Shown: positions 1-5,530 of the stretch, piece by piece
How the letters are laid out: each line of letters begins with the position of its first letter
How positions within the stretch are numbered: position 1 is the stretch's first letter
From: DATKMP01 sp035541775
GTDB lineage: Bacteria; Bacteroidota; Ignavibacteria; UBA10030
Length of the DNA stretch: 6,017 nt
Direction: 5' to 3'
Assembly (NCBI GenBank): GCA_035541775.1
Contig: DATKMP010000113.1
Coordinates: 1 to 6,017 of the forward strand
Program-made: the position numbers and the translations under genes
The notes under the pieces: generated by a model
What the model saw: only the letters and a program-made list of their open reading frames with translations
Told to the model about the DNA's origin: nothing
Database searches by the model: none

Positions 1-107
1 ATAAACGATTCAACGACCTTTTCTACCTATTTGTTCGGGAGAAAACTTACCCGCCGTCTGTTGAGCGTTTATCCGCCCAAAAGATGGCAGACAAGTTTTT
101 GTTTTGA
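1..107 (+). CDS. Possible C-terminal end of a gene cut by the window edge
   Basis: One plus-strand frame (codons starting at base 3) is open from the left edge to a TGA at 105-107. It encodes about 34 residues ending in ...SAQKMADKFLF. The peptide has a believable soluble composition, with aromatic residues and mixed charge, and many codons end in C or G. A second plus-strand frame is also open to about base 132 but reads as a less natural, Trp/Arg-rich peptide. I do not recognise the family. The stop lies 14 bp before the stop of the recombinase remnant on the opposite strand, so the two would converge without overlapping. The call rests only on an open frame of modest length, so it could be chance. 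Confidence 0.35.
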   Translation, partial: KRFNDLFYLFVREKTYPPSVERLSAQKMADKFLF

Positions 108-121
108 TTGGATTGCATGGT

Positions 122-260
122 CTATGGATGGATGATCTTTCCGAATAATTTTTTATTAACGTGTGTATAAATCTCTGTTGTTATGGTCGCTGTATTTCCG
201 CAATCGCATTTCCTGCGTCAATACCGCCATCAATGTTTTCTGCTGGATCGGTATGTCCGT
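122..260 (-). pseudogene. Decayed 3' end of a tyrosine recombinase (XerC/XerD-like integrase)
   Basis: On the minus strand, one frame ending at TAG (122-124) reads TITTEIYTHVNKKLFGK, then five more residues. TTEIYTHV is the classic context of the catalytic tyrosine in XerC/XerD-type integrases of Bacteroidota and relatives; its codon would be 167-169. Upstream, a second frame reads GHTDPAENIDGGID (roughly 217-258), then AIAEIQ. This lines up position by position with the usual RHSFATHLLEGGID and IQE blocks. The two blocks are in different frames, the catalytic Arg position reads Gly, and the LGH block between them is missing or shifted. In the final frame a TGA lies only about 14 codons upstream of the motif. 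The rest of the domain is not visible further upstream. I read this as a remnant with small deletions that cannot encode an active enzyme. The tyrosine block is the strong part; the upstream alignment is more tentative. Confidence 0.6.
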
Positions 261-314
261 TGTTGTCATGGACATTTTTATATTGACAATGAGATCAGCC
301 CATTGTTTTGAATC

Positions 315-365
315 AAAAAACCTAACCTTGGATTAACATAGCGTTTTCCATAAAGAAAAGGTTAG
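315..365 (-). terminator. Candidate intrinsic terminator downstream of the M50-like gene
   Basis: CTAACCTT (322-329) and AAGGTTAG (358-365) form a perfect 8-bp inverted repeat with a 28-base loop. Read on the minus strand, the stem is followed by G and then six T (320-315). The order of hairpin then T-run fits a terminator for transcripts coming from the M50-like gene, whose stop is about 50 bp upstream of the stem. The loop is longer than usual and the stem is only half G/C, so this is moderate evidence. Confidence 0.4.
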
Positions 366-418
366 AATCCTTGATGATCAAGCGAAACACGTTTTTTCAG
401 ATGTCTCATTTCAAAAAA

Positions 419-1216
419 TCAATTGACATGAATTCCATAAACCAATAATCTGTTGATAAGAATGATGAAAAAGAAAAATCCGTACAACAACAGCTGTGGT
501 TTATTAAATTGTTCAAACTCGTTGTTTGTATATTTGAATGAATAAACTTTCTTTGATGCATTATCATACCCGCATAGAATAGTCAAAGAGCCGCAAATGG
601 GAGCTATTAAACTTATATAAACCGGAACAGGCAAATTCAATATCGTCGTTATGATAATCCCGATGATAAGCGGTAATAAAACTAGCGAACGAATAAACTC
701 CTTTCGTTTCACTTCACTCTTTATTATTTCTTCTGATCCCATTCCGACAAAATATCTCATGACACTGTTTATGAGGTAATATAAAGTTATTGCTCCAATA
801 ATCGCTAAAGCAATAGTCAACCACGTTGGGCATCCCAAAGCAGAACAAATATATCCCGTATCGCCGCCTGGAGTCATTGGTGCAATTATTAAGTACCCCC
901 AAAAACCAATGTATCCAAACAAAGACATGTAAAGATTAAAGAGAAAAAGAATATTTCTTCTTGCTTGACGTGAACAAAGAAAATGAAAAAGAAATCCAAT
1001 GACCAAACTCGTGCATGGTCCAGCGCTTTTGATAAATAATGTACTCATCAATGGCAATCCAATGTCTGTATTTGATGTGTAGTTGTGGTAGATCGAAATA
1101 TGTTGAGCATGAACGAGAATTGATGCGAAGAAATGACCCAATTCATGGAGTGTCATTTCCAAAATAGCAGCAACCACAAAGAGCATGGTAGAGTTTATAA
1201 TAATATTTCTCTGCAT
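419..1216 (-). CDS. M50-like (site-2 protease type) multi-spanning membrane metallopeptidase homologue
   Basis: A 265-residue hydrophobic protein, probably in the inner membrane. HELGH at residues 24-28 lies inside the first membrane segment (about 8-32), as in M50 peptidases, which place HExxH within the membrane. It is followed by an AGP motif (residues 65-67), common after the first helices of M50 proteins. An Asp at 119 in PGGDTG could be the third zinc ligand, a role played in the family by an Asp of a later NxxPxxxxDG-like motif. Further hydrophobic segments lie near 58-82, 88-113, 128-150, 176-215 and 240-262. There is no PDZ or CBS domain, so it is a minimal version; substrate and role are unknown. 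The ATG at 1214-1216 is well supported by AAGGAGG (1223-1229), six bases upstream. The gene is AT-rich compared with its right-hand neighbours and lies beside a recombinase remnant, which hints at transfer. It could be a structural relative without protease activity. Confidence 0.7.
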   Translation of the reverse strand: MQRNIIINSTMLFVVAAILEMTLHELGHFFASILVHAQHISIYHNYTSNTDIGLPLMSTLFIKSAGPCTSLVIGFLFHFLCSRQARRNILFLFNLYMSLFGYIGFWGYLIIAPMTPGGDTGYICSALGCPTWLTIALAIIGAITLYYLINSVMRYFVGMGSEEIIKSEVKRKEFIRSLVLLPLIIGIIITTILNLPVPVYISLIAPICGSLTILCGYDNASKKVYSFKYTNNEFEQFNKPQLLLYGFFFFIILINRLLVYGIHVN

Positions 1217-1222
1217 TGTTTT

Positions 1223-1229
1223 CCTCCTT
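1223..1229 (-). promoter_or_regulatory. Strong Shine-Dalgarno site of the M50-like gene
   Basis: AAGGAGG on the minus strand, six bases before the ATG at 1214-1216. It fixes this start and argues against longer readings in other frames. The stop codon of a short upstream frame (1229-1270) overlaps the first base of this site. Confidence 0.75.
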
Positions 1230-1542
1230 CATAAAGCGCGCGCCGCGGTTGCTGCTGCCCGCTCTATCATTTGAGCAATAAAAGTTCCTTGGAATTATGG
1301 TATGTGCCGTCACCGGAAAGATGTCGTCCTTTTTCTCATGGTATAAATATTGAACGTCCCTACCGGATTTTTTTATTGTGCTATGCAAGACTTCTTCCAA
1401 GTCCATTTTTAAAACAGTGCTTCAGCAAATATCCGTTCCCCAAAATAAACGAAAATATAGTTTGAATATAAATAATAGAGAGAACGATCTAATTCATTTT
1501 TTCTTGCTCATCATCTCTTTTTCGATTTTTTTCTTCTGTCAC

Positions 1543-1563
1543 ACCATCTACCATTTACCATCT
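1543..1563. repeat. Tandem heptamer repeat, three units
   Basis: Three adjacent 7-bp units on the plus strand: ACCATCT, ACCATTT, ACCATCT. The first and third are identical and the middle one differs at one base. The repeat lies in the non-coding 3' flank of the beta-lactamase gene inside a pyrimidine-rich tract. The repeat itself is read directly; no function is implied. Confidence 0.7.
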
Positions 1564-1616
1564 ATCTTCTTCTAAGCAGTCACAAGCTTCGCTTATTTTT
1601 TTTGCATCCGACTCAT

Positions 1617-2513
1617 CTATCTTTTCCCTTCGTACTTCTTCCACACGCTTTTTGCAATCCGCGCGATAACGTTGTCGCGTACATTCTCATTCGCCGTCGA
1701 GTTGGTCATAAACACGACAAGAATTGCGTGCTGTCCGTTCGGCAATGTGATAATGCCTGCATCATTTGTCGCCGCTGCTACACCGTGTGCATTTTCGCCG
1801 GATGATCCTGTCTTGTGTGCAACAATCGCATGCAACGGCAGCAAACCTCTCAATCGTCCCGGAGATGTAGTTGTCTCTTCCAGCAACCGCAGAAGATATG
1901 ACGTGCTGGTATCGGATAATATTTTCCCGTCGTAAAACATCCGGATCAATTTGCGCATCGCAAGCGGCGTGCACCAGTTCCGGAATTGCACATTCCACTC
2001 GTGCGCCATTTCCTCTTCCGTTGCAGCAATTGCTATATCCGTTACGCCAAGTCCGTGTACGAATTGATGGACAACGTTAGTTCCTCCAAGAAGACGGAAT
2101 AATACATCGCATCCATTGTTATCGCTTTGTGAAACGGTGAACGAGAGAATCTCGTGCAGAGATAATGCCGTATCGCTTTTGGGATATTTTTCTCGCATTG
2201 GACTCCATGTCTTCAACCGTAAATCTTTTTTCGTGATAAAAATATTCTGATTCAGCGATAGCGTTCCTTCATCCACCCGTTTCAATACTGCCAGCGCTAA
2301 CGGAAATTTATACACACTCTGCATCGGATATCGTCCGTCGCCTCCAACAGAAAGCGTGTCGCCTGTTTCAATATTTTCAAATGCCACACCGATTGTCCCG
2401 TTCGCCTGTGTTACGATTTGTTGAACTTGATTTCGTAACAAATCGATTTGCGCAGATGCCGCGGATGAGCACATCACACACAACACCAATATATTTTTAA
2501 ACATATTCTTCAT
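1617..2513 (-). CDS. bla: Class A beta-lactamase, PER-like (subclass A2), complete
   Basis: A serine beta-lactamase of 298 residues that would hydrolyse the beta-lactam ring in the periplasm. Residues 1-21 form a signal peptide with a likely cut after ASA (19-21). All catalytic blocks are present: SVYK (66-69; nucleophile Ser66, Lys69), SDN (130-132), Glu166 in the omega loop (ATEEEM) and KTG (234-236). PER-type features are QSVYK with Gln before the serine, TWSP at 102-105, VSQSDNNGCD, and FRNW at 177-180. Ala at 164 and Asn at 179 stand where TEM-type enzymes carry the Arg164-Asp179 salt bridge, as I recall for PER-1. NDAGIITLPNG near 250-260 also matches the A2 style. The length is normal and the frame intact. 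The ATG at 2511-2513 has only a distant GGAG (11-base spacing). It starts 23 bp after the stop of the DUF4386 gene, so co-transcription is likely. The substrate spectrum cannot be read from sequence; A2 enzymes are often cephalosporinases or extended-spectrum. Confidence 0.95.
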   Translation of the reverse strand: MKNMFKNILVLCVMCSSAASAQIDLLRNQVQQIVTQANGTIGVAFENIETGDTLSVGGDGRYPMQSVYKFPLALAVLKRVDEGTLSLNQNIFITKKDLRLKTWSPMREKYPKSDTALSLHEILSFTVSQSDNNGCDVLFRLLGGTNVVHQFVHGLGVTDIAIAATEEEMAHEWNVQFRNWCTPLAMRKLIRMFYDGKILSDTSTSYLLRLLEETTTSPGRLRGLLPLHAIVAHKTGSSGENAHGVAAATNDAGIITLPNGQHAILVVFMTNSTANENVRDNVIARIAKSVWKKYEGKR

Positions 2514-2536
2514 CTTTCATTATTCTCCACCATCCT

Positions 2537-3211
2537 TCAGCCATTCGCCACCCTCCATCCCTTCACAATCAGCCAAACGGCGAGAACCATTTCCTGTAGT
2601 GCGATCGGAAGGAATAAAAGAACCTGTACCGTTGAATAAAATTCCGTGACATTGAACAACACCAGCAAAACACCCAGAAGCCACAACGGCGCACCGACTA
2701 ATCCCCACAGCGACAACCATCGGGGAAGAAGCCTGAATTGAAAAAAGACAATATAGTACATCAGCGCACCGAGAATAAATGCCGTGTATGCCCAGATATC
2801 GGACCAGTACCGAACTGACTGAAGCAATGCACCCAGCGTTTGAAAATGAGACGCCGGCGGACAGCCTGCCTTCACAAATTCCTGACTCAGCGTCACAAGC
2901 AGCATCAATGCAATGACATCGATTATCCAGATCGCCGCTTCCATCAAACGGAAACAAACGGCACCGAGTGCCAGTCCTTCCCGGTATTTTCGCAGCACCG
3001 GATACAGCGAAATCGAAATACCTGCACCTGCAAACGCCATCACTACTTCAAACAGCGCTCCGAGTTTTACCGATGGCCCGATTGCCGAAAGCCGGCTGAG
3101 AAAATCCGGTGTGCCTGTCGGGCCGGTAAAAGAAACGCTCACCATACCTGCCAGCGTTGTTACAAGCAGCAGCGTTCCGGCGATGATAGAAATTTTTCTA
3201 TTGTTATCCAT
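2537..3211 (-). CDS. DUF4386-type integral membrane protein
   Basis: A 224-residue protein with about six membrane segments (near 8-27, 52-72, 88-108, 139-158, 165-187 and 194-217). Family-like blocks are LYPVLRKYREGLALG (69-83) followed by RLMEAAIW (88-95), LPRWLSLWGLVGAPLWL (162-178) and LPIALQEMVLAVWLIVKG (201-218). This matches my memory of DUF4386 proteins, whose biochemical role is unknown. The frame extends ten codons further to a GTG at 3239-3241, but the ATG at 3209-3211 is preferred. It has GGAAGG (3218-3223) six bases upstream, and the extra residues are polar and unlike the family start. It precedes the beta-lactamase gene by 23 bp on the same strand, suggesting one operon. Codons often end in G or C, unlike the M50-like gene. 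Confidence 0.83.
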   Translation of the reverse strand: MDNNRKISIIAGTLLLVTTLAGMVSVSFTGPTGTPDFLSRLSAIGPSVKLGALFEVVMAFAGAGISISLYPVLRKYREGLALGAVCFRLMEAAIWIIDVIALMLLVTLSQEFVKAGCPPASHFQTLGALLQSVRYWSDIWAYTAFILGALMYYIVFFQFRLLPRWLSLWGLVGAPLWLLGVLLVLFNVTEFYSTVQVLLFLPIALQEMVLAVWLIVKGWRVANG

Positions 3212-3217
3212 ACATTC

Positions 3218-3223
3218 CCTTCC
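3218..3223 (-). promoter_or_regulatory. Shine-Dalgarno site deciding the DUF4386 start
   Basis: GGAAGG on the minus strand, six bases before the ATG at 3209-3211. It favours this start over the in-frame GTG ten codons upstream. Confidence 0.6.
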
Positions 3224-3250
3224 GTTTGTTTGTTCACACACTTGTACGGA

Positions 3251-3350
3251 TCAACCCAAAATAAGTTGCTGCACCGTTTTAGCATACAGCAGTGCGCTGA
3301 TGGCAAGCATCAGCATCTATTGTCTGGGTTTCAGATCGTTCTTCGCAAAC
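3251..3350 (-). other. Possible decayed membrane-protein tail, or chance frame, upstream of the DUF4386 gene
   Basis: One minus-strand frame reads ERFAKNDLKPRQ, a TAG stop, then MLMLAISALLYAKTVQQL and three more residues to a TGA at 3251-3253. The two halves read naturally across the stop, like a soluble loop followed by a membrane helix. No ribosome binding site precedes the ATG at 3314-3316, and I do not recognise a family. The same DNA contains a perfect 7-bp inverted repeat, GCTGATG (3296-3302) and CATCAGC (3308-3314), with a 5-base loop and no T-run on either side. It could be a leader hairpin of the bla operon, a tiny 21-codon gene, or a broken gene. No clear promoter was found for the operon. 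Confidence 0.25.
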
Positions 3351-3448
3351 CGCTCCTAAATAGACCTGAGAATGCATTTCATTCTATGGTTGCACAGGCG
3401 GTAAAGAATCCATTCGGGGCACCATTTGCTTTCTGTTTCAATATTTTT

Positions 3449-3739
3449 TTACAACGGAGCATTGCGATGCAGCACTGTCAACAGCTTCAGTATTTCCCCC
3501 ATATTGTCGAATGCATTTTTCAGGCGATTTCCGATGATCTCCGGATGAGGGTTCAATTTGACAATTGACCGCATCGCCTCACTTAATAATTCTCCCGATG
3601 GTGTAATTTCCTGTTCCATTTCATGAATTTCATCATGGGTCAGGGACCCCGGCGTAGTCCTCTGCAGTTTTGAGAGAAAGACAGCTTGATCTGCCAACAC
3701 ACTTTCTAATGAACTTACGATTTCTTCTAATGGAACCAT
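3449..3739 (-). CDS. Small helical protein of unknown function (96 residues)
   Basis: I do not recognise this protein. It is 96 residues, has no signal peptide or membrane segment, and looks almost wholly helical with heptad-like spacing of Leu/Ile/Val (VSSLESVLADQAVFL, then EIIGNRLKNAFDNMGEILKLL). A polar, Pro/Gly-containing linker sits near 29-49 (TTPGSLTHDE to TPSG). Such a layout fits a small helical bundle or dimer. The HDEIH string near 35-39 looks like a metal motif but has no supporting context. AAGGAG (3748-3753) lies eight bases before the ATG at 3737-3739, and a TATAAT box lies further upstream, so it looks like a real, separately transcribed gene. It follows the 362-residue gene on the same strand after 110 bp. 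Confidence 0.72.
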   Translation of the reverse strand: MVPLEEIVSSLESVLADQAVFLSKLQRTTPGSLTHDEIHEMEQEITPSGELLSEAMRSIVKLNPHPEIIGNRLKNAFDNMGEILKLLTVLHRNAPL

Positions 3740-3778
3740 ACCGATGTCTCCTTATGGTGATCACATCAAAACGTTTCG

Positions 3779-3788
3779 CAAAATTATA
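3779..3788 (-). promoter_or_regulatory. Candidate promoter -10/-7 element of the 96-residue gene
   Basis: The minus strand reads TATAATTTTG, about 40 bases upstream of the start codon. It contains both a perfect TATAAT (3783-3788) and TAATTTTG, which fits the Bacteroidota -7 consensus TAnnTTTG. No good -35 or -33 box is found at the expected distance. A GTGATCAC palindrome (3757-3764) lies between this element and the ribosome binding site and could be an operator. Confidence 0.4.
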
Positions 3789-3849
3789 ATACTATTCAAG
3801 AATTAACAGGCCAATAACAAAATACACAATTTCTCACTTCAAAACTTCC

Positions 3850-4938
3850 TCATGCTTCGTTCGCCACTCCCAGAATGCGTTTTCCATCTTGCAGTTCCTG
3901 CCACATCAATTCCCTGTCGTGCTCTTCATGCTGTTGTGCATCGTCGTCTAAACTCAACTCCTGCGGCAGGTTCATCGCTTGTCGGCGGACATATTCGTCA
4001 TATGCTCGCTCGCAGCCGCGCACAAGCACTTTGCGCTCCATCGCTGCCGCCAGATCAAAAATGGCTTTCCGCCAATCGCCGGCTTCTGCTATCGGCAAGG
4101 GCTCATCGAACTTCTGTAAATACCTGATAACATGATCAATGTCCTCGTCCGCTTCCTTCCGCTGCTGTGCGCGCTGCACTGCCTGATAATACCGTATCAA
4201 CTCTGCGGATTCGAACGCACGGATAAACGTTTCGATGGTCTTCGGATCGTTTGCTGAAATCCACGGCCTGTCGTCTTTGTTGTTCTGTGCCGGAGTTCCG
4301 GTATCGGCACGTGCCCGGCGTGCGGCATATCGAAATGGACGTTCTTCCTCTCCGCGGATATCCGGCAGTTGTTTCCATGCCGCTCCCATCAATGAATCGC
4401 AATACTCATACCATGCGGGGTACAATATTTCGACTCCCTCTTCGCTGTTGACCACCAGGACATCGTATCGCTGCCATGGATTGTGCCACACCAAATGTTG
4501 TTCGTACGCATCGCTGTGCAGGTACTGCATATACCGCTCGTATTCATCCTGTGTTATCGGCGGAAGGAACGGGCATCGCTCGATCAGCGCGCCCCAGTAT
4601 TCAAAATCGTACGTCTGCCGTACCTCCGGCAGATCGATCAGTCCGGCGCGCCACCGGCACTGAAGTTCGAACAGTTTTCGCTGTTGTATTTCCCAGAGAT
4701 GGCCGTGCGCGTTTTCTTCATCGTACAATAACCGGTATGCATCGTACATCGAACATTCTTTCCCGTCCGTCATCAGCTCCGCTTTTTTCTTTGCGTATGC
4801 CGGAATAAATGTTTCGACGCTTTCTTGTTGGTAGGTGGAAAAGAATGCTGCGTAATTCGCATCCGTCCGTAATGCTTCCTCCGTTGCTACCCGAATTTTC
4901 GCCTGCTGCTCCTCTACCTCTTTCCACAGTTTCCTCAT
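3850..4938 (-). CDS. Highly charged soluble protein of unknown function (362 residues)
   Basis: I do not recognise this family. The protein has no signal peptide or membrane helix, is rich in Glu, Arg, Gln, Tyr and Trp, and looks mostly helical. A charged helix opens the protein (MRKLWKEVEEQQAKIRVATEE). Residues 100-180 are rich in aromatics (DFEYWGALIERCPFLPP, HNPWQRYDVLVVNSEEGVE). A basic and polar linker follows (about 196-225, RPFRYAARRARADTG). The C-terminal half is again helical and charged (residues 229-275; a Glu/Asp/His run at 329-343). Cysteines are scattered with no zinc-ribbon pairs, and no Walker, HTH or nuclease motif is visible. The ATG at 4936-4938 is preferred over an in-frame TTG 11 codons upstream because GAGGAG (4945-4950) sits six bases before it. 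Many codons end in G or C. A candidate promoter lies at 5006-5034. Confidence 0.82.
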   Translation of the reverse strand: MRKLWKEVEEQQAKIRVATEEALRTDANYAAFFSTYQQESVETFIPAYAKKKAELMTDGKECSMYDAYRLLYDEENAHGHLWEIQQRKLFELQCRWRAGLIDLPEVRQTYDFEYWGALIERCPFLPPITQDEYERYMQYLHSDAYEQHLVWHNPWQRYDVLVVNSEEGVEILYPAWYEYCDSLMGAAWKQLPDIRGEEERPFRYAARRARADTGTPAQNNKDDRPWISANDPKTIETFIRAFESAELIRYYQAVQRAQQRKEADEDIDHVIRYLQKFDEPLPIAEAGDWRKAIFDLAAAMERKVLVRGCERAYDEYVRRQAMNLPQELSLDDDAQQHEEHDRELMWQELQDGKRILGVANEA

Positions 4939-4944
4939 GCTGTT

Positions 4945-4950
4945 CTCCTC
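4945..4950 (-). promoter_or_regulatory. Shine-Dalgarno site deciding the start of the 362-residue gene
   Basis: GAGGAG on the minus strand, six bases before the ATG at 4936-4938. It makes the in-frame TTG at 4969-4971 an unlikely start. Confidence 0.65.
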
Positions 4951-5005
4951 TCTTTGTACCGAAACACTCAATCCGAATTTATGAAATTACTCTGATATTC
5001 CATTT

Positions 5006-5034
5006 ATCATACTGTTCCCATCGATTATATGCAA
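5006..5034 (-). promoter_or_regulatory. Candidate sigma-70-like promoter for the 362-residue gene
   Basis: On the minus strand, TTGCAT (5029-5034) and TATGAT (5006-5011) are separated by exactly 17 bases, about 70 bases upstream of the ATG at 4938. The -10 box matches the consensus at five of six positions, while the -35 matches at only three. The surrounding 155 bp between this gene and the ASCH gene are AT-rich and hold no gene. Confidence 0.35.
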
Positions 5035-5093
5035 CAGATGTTAGTTTTATTAGCTGAATTTTCGCTCGATACTAAGCAATTAATCCCGAGAAA

Positions 5094-5528
5094 TTAAAAA
5101 GCCGTACTCATTGCTGTAAGAAGCTCAGAAGACACGTAATAGTAATTCTGTGGAGGACGGAATCCTTTTACTTTTTTTCTTAGAACATTTAAATGAATTG
5201 GATTCGGTAGTTTTTCTGGTCTCGAGACATAGATTCCATATCCAAGACTTGCACCTTCATAATATTGATCAAATATTTGTTTTGTTATCCCGGCTTCGCT
5301 ACTCACCCGTTTCCATAATTTTTGGGGGGATTCCGAAATTATTTTTTTCACCTGTATTTTCCCCACTAAAGATTTTACAGGAGATGATACATATATGATA
5401 ATATAATCACCTTCTTTAACTTTTGGACATATTCGTCGTAACTCTATTTTTTTTTGTCCAAGAAATATTTTCTCGGCATATTTGGGCTTTATTGAAAGAA
5501 GGACTATTTTTTTATTATGTGAAAACAT
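5094..5528 (-). CDS. ASCH-domain (PUA-like fold) protein
   Basis: A 144-residue protein that matches the ASCH superfamily, a PUA-related fold thought to bind RNA or modified nucleic-acid bases. The hallmark N-terminal block SIKPKYAEKIFLGQKKIELR (12-31) is followed by Pro-x-Val-x-x-Gly-Asp (35-41) and a strand IIIYVSSPVKSLVGKIQV (43-60), typical of the domain core. Later come LW near 71-72 and GYGIYVSRPEKLPNP (96-110), then a RPPQNYYYVS tail (124-133) that I associate with ASCH proteins paired with acetyltransferase-like neighbours. Length suits a single-domain protein. There is no Shine-Dalgarno site, and the ATG lies 2 bp after the stop of the upstream gene, so translation is probably coupled. 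The gene is strongly AT-rich, unlike the 362-residue gene beside it, suggesting separate acquisition. The domain call is good; the precise function is unknown. Confidence 0.8.
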   Translation of the reverse strand: MFSHNKKIVLLSIKPKYAEKIFLGQKKIELRRICPKVKEGDYIIIYVSSPVKSLVGKIQVKKIISESPQKLWKRVSSEAGITKQIFDQYYEGASLGYGIYVSRPEKLPNPIHLNVLRKKVKGFRPPQNYYYVSSELLTAMSTAF

Positions 5529-5530
5529 TT

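Larger units (their letters stand above)
1217..1616. other. 400-bp stretch without a convincing gene
   Basis: This separates the start of the M50-like gene from the end of the beta-lactamase gene. The part next to the M50 gene (1235-1262) is a short very GC-rich block, while the rest is AT-rich. Around 1490-1575 the plus strand is a long pyrimidine-rich tract. A three-unit heptamer repeat lies at 1543-1563 and a T8 run starts near 1595. Frames of 60-90 codons cross the stretch on both strands but lack a good ribosome binding site, and one of them overlaps the M50 start. I see no convincing intrinsic terminator for the beta-lactamase gene and no clear promoter for the M50-like gene. Confidence 0.6.

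Noticed and set aside
253..279. ATGTCC/GGACAT stem followed by five T on the plus strand
   Set aside because: The stem is short, no plus-strand gene ends just before it, and it falls inside the recombinase remnant.
370..382. Palindrome CTTGAT-G-ATCAAG
   Set aside because: A single short palindrome downstream of a gene with no promoter next to it; likely chance in AT-rich DNA.
1143..1406. An 87-codon minus-strand frame overlapping the start of the M50-like gene
   Set aside because: No ribosome binding site at its ATG, and it overlaps by 74 bp a gene whose start has a strong AAGGAGG site; its last third is only an alternative reading of the M50 gene.
1578..1602. Small hairpin AAGC-TTC-GCTT followed by a T8 run on the plus strand
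   Set aside because: The T-run faces the wrong way to terminate the minus-strand beta-lactamase gene, the stem is only 4 bp, and no plus-strand gene ends here.
2520..2957. Minus-strand frame of 145 codons overlapping DUF4386
   Set aside because: Rich in Cys, Ser and Gly with no domain logic; it is a shifted reading of the DUF4386 gene.
2840..3568. Long plus-strand open frame (242 codons)
   Set aside because: It lies opposite the DUF4386 and 96-residue genes, is rich in His, Gln, Cys and Arg, and resembles no family; the minus-strand genes explain this DNA better.
4235..4663. Plus-strand frame of 142 codons
   Set aside because: Ser/Arg/Cys/Tyr-rich shadow of the 362-residue minus-strand gene.
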